Below are positions 11,761-22,229 of a DNA stretch of 64,000 nucleotides, piece by piece (positions within the stretch are counted from its first letter, which is position 1; each line of letters starts with the position of its first letter). The DNA is from Romanomermis culicivorax (taxonomy: Eukaryota; Nematoda; Enoplea; Mermithida; Mermithidae). The notes under the pieces are model-generated. The model had not been told where the DNA came from, ran no database searches, and saw only the letters and a list, made by a program, of their open reading frames with translations. The position numbers and the translations under genes are program-made. Location of the stretch: assembly GCA_963922205.1 (NCBI GenBank), contig CAWUHX010000089.1, positions 930,001-994,000 on the forward strand, written 5' to 3'.

Positions 11761-12420
11761 GGAATAAACAGCGGAAAAATTCTGCCGATGTACCGGATTA
11801 GATGTGGCAGCACCGCATTTTGAATCTTCCCACAAGATCATAATTTTAAATAAAACTTACAGAATTTTTAATAAAACTTTGAATTGAATTTTAAATAAAA
11901 TTTTGGATTGGATTTAAAGAATTAAAAAATTAAATTCTAATTAAGCTATAAATTTAATTTGACTATGAAAAAATTAAAATGTAAAAAATTGAAATAAATT
12001 AAATTGAATCATAAACTAAAGTAAATCAAGTTGTAAACATAAAAATTGATCACATATAAAAAAGGCCACACAATTAATCCTAGGTACAAAAGTATATTGT
12101 GCAGCATGTTGGATGATCTTACTCTGAGAGAGCTTCGTTTTCAGCATTCGACTATAATCCAGTCAACAGAAAACCCAACAAATGACAATATGGACGTCTT
12201 CTAAACGCATACATCAAAATCATCATTTTTGCGCAAAAATTCTGTCTTTTTTTGTTCTTGACTCAACTAACTACATAGAAGCCTACAAAAGTAATGAAAA
12301 ATTGCATATCCACCGAATTTCTCCGCTGTTTAGCCATCATGTGGATAGTGGATGAAGAAAAGAGCGAATTCCGCATCCGCCATCTGTATCCGCCAATTAA
12401 TCATAACCAAAAAACGTATT
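11205..12420. mobile_element. Possible non-autonomous hAT-like element with GGCGGAT-type ends
   Basis: TATGACTAATCGGCGGAATC near 11200 and the inverted GATCCGCATCCGCCGTATGA near 11314 form one short foldback. CATCCGCC and TATCCGCCAATTAATCATAA near 12372-12405 resemble another end. The inside is AT-rich and non-coding. Boundaries are uncertain. Confidence 0.25.
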
Positions 12421-12639
12421 CTTTCGCTCACTTTGAATCAGGACCATAATTATAAAATTTGGAAATGCCAGTATTCGAGAAGATTGCATGGGGAGTGGAC
12501 CGGACCGATGAAAATGACCGCGATTTATCGATAAACGTACAAATTTAACGACTAGTAAATCAATTCTAAGAAGAAGTGTATACGTCGTTTTCCAGAATTT
12601 CGATGGGGAGTGGTTTCCTAATGCTAGATAAATTCTAAG

Positions 12640-13310
12640 GATGAGCCGGGTATCTGGATCCGCGGATATCCGCCCAAATTGTTTGATCCGGATCCAATCC
12701 GGATCCGCTAAACCAAATTTTTTAAGATCCGGATCCGCTGTTGTCAATGATTAAGATACGGTCATAATCGGATCTTTATTCACTTTTATTCTTATAAAGT
12801 TTTGCGAAAATTTCAAGCCAATGGTAGCAAAATTATACTCGACAAACAGTAAGTTTTCAACACTATCACCCTTCAAACAATTTTTAGTAGGATAGTAAAT
12901 TTGACCAGCACCACCAAATAATTGTTTAGAGGGGACACTTGTTGCTGGTGCTGATTTAAGTTTACTTTCTGCATGAAGCAATTGTCTAAAGACGTTTGAG
13001 ATTCAAGTTCATGCTCTAATTCGGTTTTTGAGTTGCTAAGTTCATTTTTTGGCCATCTTTGAAGAAAAACAAAAATTAATTCTTTAACATACTAGTAGAA
13101 ATTTGTTCCACAATTACTTCTATTTTCATTATCTTCTTTTTATTCAGCTGCAAACTGCTTATATTGCCATATGTTTCCTCTCCAAATGTTTTCTCTGACA
13201 TCCAGTACCACAACCTTTTCTAGATAATTGTATTCTGCATTTATTGCACCTTGTCTTTTCTTCATTATCTGGGGACACTGCGACATAGTCGGCTAAATTT
13301 TATAAGTCGG
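12640..13310 (-). pseudogene. Deleted hAT transposase: BED finger plus dimerisation domain
   Basis: On the minus strand, 13300-13155 contains a BED-type zinc finger (CNKCRIQLSRKG with two cysteines, then HLERKH). Nearby, 12980-12790 contains a hAT C-terminal dimerisation motif (PATSVPSKQLFGGAG, then VENLLFVEYN). The catalytic middle of the transposase is missing. Flanking text near 12645-12745 is rich in GGATCCGGATC-like repeats, typical of subterminal transposase sites. This reads as an internally deleted hAT copy. Confidence 0.6.
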
Positions 13311-15486
13311 TTCCCGGCCTTCAGCCTAATTACTGTATATGAGTTGTTTGTTAATTTTGAGCATGGATTTCTGTGACTAGTGAGTAGACATTTATTTTTC
13401 CTTTAAAATTTTCCACAGGCTTAGGCTTAAGGTACAGTAGCTGCGCCCAGGGCGCAGCGCTGCTGAGGCTCTTCCAAATGAAGTTGATAGTTAAAATAGT
13501 ATCAAGGGTCTTAAGGAATATAGTCTTTATACTTTCTGGTGAAATTGTGCAGTGGTAAATGCATCCATAAAGTATGTGGCATGTGTGCAGATTTTATGCA
13601 AATGAGTTCATGAATGCCAAGAGCCCCTGGATTTTTGAACTGATCTGGATAGCTGGCATCTTGAGGAGTCCGAATAAGTCAATCATAATTGGGAAGGGAA
13701 CCGATTTGTAAAAAATTTCCAAGTAGTCCCACACTCTGCTAGTGAAAGAAGAACTCGAATAGATAATTTTGGAAAAAAGTTTCCATTTCTACTCATTCCT
13801 TTTCTGATGAAACCAATATTAATCTAAACATGAATACAATTTGATGAATGAAAATTACTAATTACTAGTACATGTGAACTATTTCAATGAATGAACACAT
13901 CAATCATTAATAATCTATTAATCTATTGACAGCTTGATTGAAGCCATGCCCAAATGTTGGGACCCCCAACATGAAGAATTTGGAAAAATGAACTTTTTTG
14001 GCCGTTTGTGAGAAAATTTTCGAAATTTGCGGCTTTTTTGCGATTTTCGGGGACCACCAAAATTTCGGATTTACCTCCCTCCAACTGGTCGGACCTTTTG
14101 CAGGTATGCTAGTTCTCTGAATGATAAACTTTTAGAACGTACAATTTTGAACAAGAAATTCGAACCTTTATCTCGAAATGCATGTTTGGCAAATTGATTC
14201 TCTAGCGTTCTGCAATCACAGAACCCTAACAGTCGATTTCTCGCGTAATTCACGCTCATTATGCTCTTGGGCCATTAGCTAGAAAGTTATTTCATTTAGC
14301 TTGTAAATTGGACTCGAAACTTGAAAATTTTAATTTTATCCTAAATTTGATAAATTAACGGCTCTAAAGGTATCAGAATGTTTAAAACGGTCAAAAACGC
14401 TTGAATAAACTATCGGGCATACATATTAAAGGAAACAAAGATAAAGAAAAAATGGGGGGGCGGGATTTTGACTCCTTCCCCTATTTAAGAAAAAAGTCGC
14501 CGAGGAAAAATGGTGTTAATAAGCATTTCCGTTCGACAAAAAACTTCCGCGTGGCAAGAGAAGGTGATTCATCATTGCCACAATATTGTAATTGGAGGAT
14601 CAACACCATCGAAAAAGCGACTAAATTTTCGAAAAGTTTGGGAAAATTGATGCGTTCATTATTGATCTTATTGTTCGCATTGTATTTTACCTTAAGTTGT
14701 GCTTTTTGAGGAGAAAAATTCCGAAAAGGGGAAAAATTTTGGTGGTTGGATATAAAAATGATGCATTTGGTGCATTTTAGAAGCTCCAAATCACAAAAAA
14801 TTTCCTTAATGATCAGGCGCGACTTTTAGCATATCTACTTTCATTTACAATTTATTCTATTTTTCATCATCTAGATATTTAATGAAGATCCGCATTCTTT
14901 CCATGACATATTTTTTGAGGAAGACCAGAACGTCAACTTTCAAAACTTTTTAAAGTGATTGTTCCTCTCTTAACGTGAAATGAATCCAAAAGCTTAATGG
15001 AAGTAGTTTCCAAAAATTTCTTCTTTTCTCACTCACATCTTTTCGGTCAAATACATGTTCACGAACAAATTACTGGTTTTAAAAAATTTTCAAATGATAA
15101 AATTCTAAGACTTTTGAATAGAAAATTTGAGTCTAATTCCTAAAATAAATGTATGGAAAATGTTTTCCAGCATCGCAAAATGTCAATACCCCAAAAAATT
15201 TTCTCTTTCTCATTTTCGAAAACACATAAATAAATATGATCATTTTAAACGAAAAAACGACTTCGGGAAAATGGCAAAAAATTGTGACCCTTTTCAACAT
15301 TTGGGAAAATAGTCCGCGTTAAAAACAGTGGTAACAGGGGAAAACAGCAGTGCAAAAACTTTTTTTGGCTTTTCTTTTTCTGCACTGTGCAAAAAGCCGG
15401 GTGCAGAAAAAACACTGATGCTCATAGACGTGTAAGTTTCTTCGACTGTTGTTGAGCTTCTTCAAACCTTGTGATGTATTTAGAAT
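13310..15486. other. Repeat-rich spacer
   Basis: No gene was recognised. A short TTAGGC-type run lies near 13418. A partial G/C-tract repeat ends at about 14110 with AACTGGTCGGACC. The segment 14380-15320 resembles 20000-21060 (shared GGCGCGACTTTTAGCAT and TTTTCGAAAA-rich text with similar order) and appears to be an unnamed dispersed repeat. Confidence 0.4.
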
Positions 15487-15699
15487 TAGTGATGGACCGA
15501 TGCATCGGCCGATTGTTCGGCAACTTTTTGTTACGATGAATGCAGGTGCATATGCTTAAAAAACAGATTGTTCACATACATATTTTACACTTACTTTAGT
15601 AAATACGTTTTTTGTGAAAATGGTTGTTTTAATGTCTAGCATATTTGCCCTGTGTTGCCATTGATGAACTAGATAATAAGAATTTGACAAGCTATGAAT

Positions 15700-17080
15700 G
15701 GGATATTTTAGCTGCGGCGGTAAGAATATACTTTAATACATGTATAATGTATCCACACCTTAGATAATTATAATTTTGCAGCTTGTCAATTTGTTAAAAT
15801 CTTTTGCAGAAACTGTAAAAATCTATGAATCTAAAAACGCCTGTATTTCGGAGGAAATAGCTGAAGAAACGTAAGCTAGATTTTGTGCCTAAATTTTTTT
15901 GAAAAACAAATTAAAGAATCGTATGATTAAGAATTTTACGCTACTCAATCCACAATTTCAACTTTCCTGGATTGGGTTCATTAAAGGAGGAATTGTCGGG
16001 GAAAATGAATCAATATTTTTATAGAAATGATAATCGAGCCCACTTTAAACCCATTGAAGACAATAGACTTCATGCTTTGGCATCTTTACTAGATCCTGGA
16101 TTTAAAAAGGATGGATTGAAATTTGAAATATAACACATATTGATCATACAAATCAAAATTAAATAATTTAGGCTTTCTGTGATCCTCAAGCAGAAGACAA
16201 AGCTGAACTAAAGTCTGTTTTTTATAAAATGCTAATATAATATTTATAAAAAAAAATAAAAAAAAGAATCGTTGTTAAAAATCGTTTACATAAGGCCCTT
16301 ATTGTAAATTTTTCACTCGAAAAATTGTTAAGGGTTAGGTCAATATGCTCACCAATTTCCATTTCTATATAATATATTGTTTATCAAAAACTCGTGAAAA
16401 TCTAAAATACTACTTACTTTTCACTTTCATGACTTAGAAGCATTTCAAGAAAAAACGACTATATGTAGCTTTGGCTAGAATGGTTGTCGATCAAAAATAA
16501 CAAAATCAACGCTTTTCTGAAAATATGGTTCGAAAATTTGAATGAATCTTCAAACTCATTTTCCAAACTTTCTCAGTAAGCCACAATTAATACTAATGTA
16601 AATAATTCAAGCATTTACACAAAACTGACCAATTTCAGGCACTATTTGGGCATTGCAAGTTTATCTGAAGATGAGCTGTAGCCCAAAAAATATGCAATGT
16701 CAATATTTTAGCAAGCAAAAGCCATTGTTTTGGAATACATTACTAGAATAATGGAAGTAAAATGCTGCAACAAAACCAGAATTAGCTAATGTGAGTCAAA
16801 ATAGTGTGCAGTTGAAAATAAGTTTCATTATGAAAAAAATTTCTTTAGCTTTCCATGAAATTTTTATCAGCTCAAATTGGGTCAGTAGCTAGTGAATGAT
16901 CATTTTAAAAAGCAAAAGATGTTAGAAGTGGAGAAAGATCCCGTTTATCGCTGAGATTGGATTCAATAGTGCAAACTGGAAAAACAAGCTGAAGTTGAAG
17001 AAGCTTCTAGTGAACTCGGCAATCAAAGTGAAGGTAGTACAACAGATGCCGTTGTTGATGACAAATTGGATGAATGAAAT
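15700..17080 (+). pseudogene. hAT transposase remnant
   Basis: Fragments of a cut-and-paste transposase lie in separate frames, with the LASLLDPGFKK motif near 16085 and an acidic C-terminal stretch (EASSELGNQSEGS) near 17010. The reading frame is lost at many points. The fragment is inside the TIR-bounded element 15487-17260. Only family-level assignment is supported. Confidence 0.6.
16207..16464. mobile_element. CTATAGTCTG-family MITE nested in the hAT element
   Basis: It starts CTAAAGTCTGTTTTTTATA and ends AAGAAAAAACGACTATA, diverged forms of the family ends seen intact at 58674-58924. Internal text (TTTTCACTCGAAAAATTGTT, TACTTTTCACTTTCATGA) matches that copy closely. Confidence 0.7.
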
Positions 17081-17429
17081 GTTAATTATTGAATGTTGAA
17101 AATATCAGTAAAACTTTGTGAATAATTCATAATAATTTTAAATTTATTACAGTGTAACAACTTCAGGTTGCATTTTGTACATGTTACAGCCGATGCATCG
17201 GCAATCGGCCATCGGTGACCCTGGCCGATGGCACAATTTTTGGCCATTGGTCCATCACTATTTAGAATCGTTAATTTATTAACATTGAGAAAAAATACAG
17301 GTTTTCGAGTTTGAAGTCCAAGTACTTTACAAGCATTGTAGAACAAATTTTCCAGAAAACTATCTAAGAGCATAATGACTTTGCATTAGATGGTAAATCG
17401 ACGGTTAAGTCCTCTTTGTGACAAGTGAG

Positions 17430-17630
17430 AGCACAGCATATCTGTACTTGGGGGGGGGACCCCCCCCCAACTTGGCCAACCCTGTACCCAAAATCATTTT
17501 CCCCCAACCCCCCCCCCAGTTTGGAAAAAATTTTCAAAAAGGTGTGTGTTTTTTGGCCTTTTTTGGGAAATATTTCGACCTTTTTCTACCCCCCCCCCCC
17601 CAACTGGTCGGAGGTCTTACAGGTATGGAG
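17430..17630. repeat. G/C-tract repeat, copy 2
   Basis: The same order of blocks as 1750-1965: opposed G and C runs, CAACTTGGCCAACC, AGTTTGGAAAAAATT, a C run, then AACTGGTCGGAGGTCTTACA. It is the closest relative of copy 1, in the same orientation. Confidence 0.6.
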
Positions 17631-17639
17631 CACAGCATT

Positions 17640-19132
17640 AGAAAATTTTTTGGGGTATTGACATCACCGTTTTTTCCTCAAATGGGGGTTTTTGAGGAAA
17701 ACATTTTTGAGGAACTCAAAGCCGAACAGATGCGTTTTGGTGGACTTGAAAAGGTCGAAATCTCAAAATTCTCCGGTGCTTCGCGCCGGTCATGGGCATT
17801 ATGATAACTATTTTCTATCAGGCGCGGCCGTTAGCATATCAACTCCGACTTACTAATTAATGCTCACAGTTTCTATCAATCAAGTCAGCTCATTTCATTT
17901 TCCAATCGTTTACAGTCAACTATGTCGCCGAAAATATAGATTTTTCATCAATTCTCTCAATTTTTCCTCTCGATGATTGGAATTTTTTAAACGTTTGCAA
18001 TCTGAACTTTTGCGCTTATTAAAGATGGAAATTGAAGACATCATTCTAGACTGCGATTTTAAAACTTCTGTTCACGAATATCTGTTGGAGAGATTTTTTT
18101 CCAGCGTTTTAGGATATGAGAAACCAAAAATTTTTCCGGCGCTTTGCGCTGGAATGGGGAACAAATTACACTTCATCAGTCTGATTTTAATTTATTTCAA
18201 AACGTTATGAAGGTTCATTCTAAAGCGTTTTAGAAAGTGAAAATCCAAAAATTTTTCCGGCGCCGAGCGCCGGACCAAGAACTAAATAAAATTAGATGAT
18301 TCTAATCGGAACCACAAAAATGTTGATAGCGGATAAATTTATGAGAACTCTATCGTTAACATGCTTTATCCACTCCTATAGAACACCAATATATTCTTCA
18401 TCAGCTCATTTTGACTAACAAAACCAGAATTTTCTCAATTTTTTCCTCATTTTTGCAGGTTTCTGACTACAAATACGACAAAATGCTCTTTAGTATGCTT
18501 CTAAAATGCGTAAAAAAGCATCCGTAGCTAGCTACATTATAAGCGTTTTTTAAAATGCGGAAAATTTTTGAAAAATAAGGAAAAAAATTTTGGGTTCGGT
18601 TTTCATGTGGAAAAAATCTTGGGGAAAAAAAACGGTGATGGGCATTTCGGGACCTGGAAAATAAATTTTCCGAACATTTATTCAAAGAACTGAATTCGAC
18701 TTCTCTGTTCAAAATTCGCAATTTCTTGAATTTTAGTATTCGAAAAATTTTAACACCAGCAATTTATTCGTAAACTTTCAGGAACTTGGCGAAAAGATGT
18801 GGATGTGAGTAAGGAGAGAAGAGAAAAGTAGAAATTTCCTAAAACTACTTCTATGAAGCTCATGAATCGAATTTATGTTAAGAAAGGAATAGTTGCGTCA
18901 AAATGGCGTAATTGATCTTACTTACTCAAAAAATGTGTCAAGGAAAAAATGTGAATCTTCCTTAAATGTCAAGATAGAAAATGTTGAAGATTACGAATTA
19001 AAACATGAGATAAAACGTTAAAGATGATAAAATATATTAAGGATTAAATGATAAGTGGAGGTAGAAATGTTAAAAGCGGTGTCTGAGCTAGGAAATAATA
19101 CATAATGATGATCATTAAAGTTAATTTTGACC
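17640..19132. other. Spacer with dispersed GGCGC...GCGCC repeats
   Basis: No gene was recognised. TTTTTCCGGCGCTTTGCGCC near 18136, TTTTTCCGGCGCCGAGCGCC near 18252 and related text near 17775 are copies of a short palindromic motif. The same motif recurs near 20167 and 20680. Confidence 0.4.
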
Positions 19133-19340
19133 GTACCTGTAAGACCTCCGTCCAGTCCAGTTGGGGGGGGGGGGGGTGAATCCGAAATTTTTTTGGGGGG
19201 GGGGTAGGAAAAAGTCGAAATTTTTCCCAAAAAACATACACTTTTTGGCAAATTTTTTCCCAACTGGGGGGGTTAGGGGCATACCTGTACTTGGGGGGGT
19301 TGGGGCCCAACCCCCCCTCCCGCCCAAGTACAGGTATGGG
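19133..19340. repeat. G/C-tract repeat, copy 3, inverted
   Basis: It begins CCTGTAAGACCTCCGTCCAG then a G run, the reverse complement of the right ends of copies 1 and 2. It then passes through the same AAATTTTTTCCCAACTGG text to opposed G and C runs and GTACAGGTATGGG. Confidence 0.55.
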
Positions 19341-21394
19341 TTGCATTTGAGGTTGGGTGAAAAACGAAAGACACGTCGACAAAAATTTGCATTCTATTGC
19401 TGATTAAATTACAGTCAACGTATCGCGGAACAGTGTTGATAGCTATCAAAACGCAAGAATGTTCGAACATTATTTTCAGCGCTTTAATCAATCAAAACCA
19501 TCACGGAGAAAATTAACGCTCATTAATATGACGGAAACATCGACGAGACCGTAAATCTGATTTTGAAAAAAACACTCCAAGTAGAACCGCCCCAGCGCAA
19601 CCATCTGAGGTTTTGACCAAAATTTATCCACCCAACTCCTAACATTGGAGGAGCTATGGAATTTTTTGTGGAACCTATTTTTTGCAGAATTTCCAACTAA
19701 TAAACTGCCCTATAGTCTGTTTTTAAATGCTTGTAAGTGGAAAAAGATGAAATGAAGTATACATTGCTTTTCTAATTAGCGCGCCGGCGTACACTATACT
19801 GTAAAACGCTGCATCTGTAGTTTAGCGAAATTGAAGGCTATTTGATAGGAAAAAAGTTGGAATTGAGAAAAAAATTGTTGAACGTTTATCTCATTTATCT
19901 CATTTAATAAAAAAATTTGGGAGTCAAGATCGTGATACAATTGGTTCGTTTTGGAAAGTTGAAATCTTAAAATCCGGCGCATCGCTGGTCATTTACTTAC
20001 AGCTTTTTCTGTGCGGAGCACTGTTTTTTTTTTCCCCAAATCGTGCTTTTTCGGGAAAAAAAATTCGGAAAGGGGAAAAAAATTTTGGGCTCTTTCCCCA
20101 TTTGGGGAAGAAAATTTTGGGGATCGGATACAGAAAAGATGCATTTTGGTGCATTTTAGAAGGTCATAATCTCAAAATTTTCCGGCGCTTCGCGTCGCGC
20201 CGATTATAACTTTAATAATCATTATTATGCATTACTAACCCCTGGCGCGGCTTTTAGCATGTCTACTTTCATTTATCATATAATCTATAATAGTTTTCAT
20301 CATCTTGAACGTATTATCTCATGTTTTCATTGGTAATCTTCAATATTTTATCATGGTATTTAATGAAGATTCGCATTTTTTCCTTTTGAGGAAGATCAAT
20401 ACGTCAAGTCTCTAAGCTTTTTGATGCAATTATTTCTTTTCTAACGTAAAATCAATTTAAATGCTTCATGGAAATATCTTTCGGCAATTTATACTCTGCT
20501 TACTCCTATATTTTCGACCAAGTATGAGAGTTTACAAATAAAATATACTGGTTTTAAAATTTTTCAAGTAAAATTCTAGAAATTACGACTTTTGAACACA
20601 AAATTCAAATCTACTTCTTGAAATAAACGTTCGGAAAATTGATTTTCCAGCGTCGCAGAATATCGATATCCAAAAAATTTTTCCGGCGCTTCGCGCCGGA
20701 AACATTAACATCCCTTTTGGGTTCTCACTTGTCAACATAGAGGACTTAACCAACCATCGATTTCTCATGTAATTCAAAGTCATTATGCTTTTGGATAGTT
20801 TGCTTGAAAGTTTGTTCCAATGCTTGTAATTAAACTTTGAACTCGAAAGTTTCAATTTTTTCCTCAATTTTGATGAATTAACGGGTCTAAAAACACCAGA
20901 GGGCTTGAAAAAGCCCAAAAACACGTAAATAAAGCGTATGTGAGCATTTTTAAGCGAAAAAACGACTTCGGGAAAATGGGGAAAAAAATTTTGATCCCTT
21001 TCCCCATTTGGGGAAAAGGCCCGGGAAAAAAAAAACAGTGGTGCGGAGCGAACATTTTTTTAGCCGTACGTAATTTTTTCGGGCATTTCTTGCGGCGAAC
21101 GGAGATTTTTTTAAAAGAGTTATCGAATTCAGTCACGGTTTACCGCCGCCGGTTAATCGATTCCTAACATGCAGTCAGCAACGATATTACCTCGGCACGA
21201 AAATTCCGCATGCGTACTTACTTTCAGTGGTTTTGCGTTAGGAGCATTAAAAAAACAGACTACAGTGGAAATTGCTCCACAGTGCCCATAAACAGGATTT
21301 CCACTTTTTTACTCCTCTTTTTCGACAGTTTAAACTCTTTTTCAGAGTGTAAAATGTTCGTTTTTGAAACGGTCTAAACTATAGTCTGTTAGTT
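19341..21394. other. Spacer with dispersed repeats, no gene recognised
   Basis: Contains an isolated CTATAGTCTGTTTTTAAATG MITE end at about 19711 and palindromic TTCCGGCGCTTCGCG motifs (20180, 20682). Text at 20000-21060 is shared with 14380-15320. Confidence 0.35.
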
Positions 21395-22225
21395 GCTTGA
21401 TAATTTTATGGCCTGCCCCCAATACAGCGAAAATCAAAATAGCGAAGTCTCAGAACTACTCAAAACAGCGAATTTTCAAAAAAATTATCTCCAGAATGGG
21501 AAAATGGAGATTGGCGGCGGTAGGCATTTTGGCCTGATAGACCTCTTAGGTCCTCCACTTGAATCTGGTGGATGCTGGTTGTCGCACATTTTGGCACGAA
21601 TCACCAGATTTCTAACATTATAGCATGTGTTTTCACGACATTACAGCTTTTTATTGTGCTTTGTTTATTACATGCATGTTTTTGATTTTTTCCTTTATTG
21701 ACTTATTCCCTTTTATATTCTTCTTATTCTAAACTAATTTTTGTTCTTTTTGTTTAATTTTTCCAGGTCGTGTACTTTTGTTCTATTTTTACCTACTTTT
21801 TATTTCATTATTTCACTTTTCGTTTCTTTACTATTTGTTTTTTGTTCTGCCCTTACTGTTCAACTATTTTATTCATTTAATTTTATTTCATTAATTTTTT
21901 TGCAGTTGAGCTCCATACAAAACAATTTTAATGGGAAATCCTTATGATAATTTTTTGTTTTTGTTTTCTTTCAACACAGATATTTTTTGTGATTTTTGAA
22001 TGATCCGTTCGTGCATACCTGCCGTATTGATATATTCACTTTTTTGAGGATCGCTGTTCAGAGGCTTCGCTGCTGTGTGTTTCGCTGTATTTGAGACGCG
22101 CCCTCCACCCAATCTCCAATTTTCTATTTTAAAAATAATTTTTTTTCGAAAATTCGCTCTTTTGAGTATCGCTATTTTAAATTTTGCTGTTGTGTGCTTC
22201 GCTGAATAGCGGTAAGACCCCGTGC
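21395..22225. repeat. Foldback element, about 0.8 kb
   Basis: The left arm reads ATACAGCGAAAATCAAAATA...CAGCGAATTTTC...AAATGGAGATTGG. The right arm has the complement of each block (CCAATCTCCAATTTTCTATT, GAAAATTCGCTCTTTTGAG, TTCGCTGAATAGCGG). The centre is T-rich and non-coding. Confidence 0.5.
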
Positions 22226-22229
22226 ATCA

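Larger units (their letters stand above)
15487..17260 (+). mobile_element. hAT-superfamily DNA transposon with perfect 8-bp target duplication
   Basis: The element begins TAGTGATGGACC and ends GGTCCATCACTA, and is flanked on both sides by TTTAGAAT (15479-15486 and 17261-17268). Subterminal text is rich in CCGATGCATCGGC. Plus-strand remnants of a hAT transposase are visible: a block ending near 15868 with NLLKSFAETVKIYESK, and LHALASLLDPGFKK near 16070-16110, the LDP-x-x-K motif of hAT enzymes. Stops, likely introns and an inserted MITE (16207-16464) break the coding region, so it is not autonomous. Confidence 0.85.
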
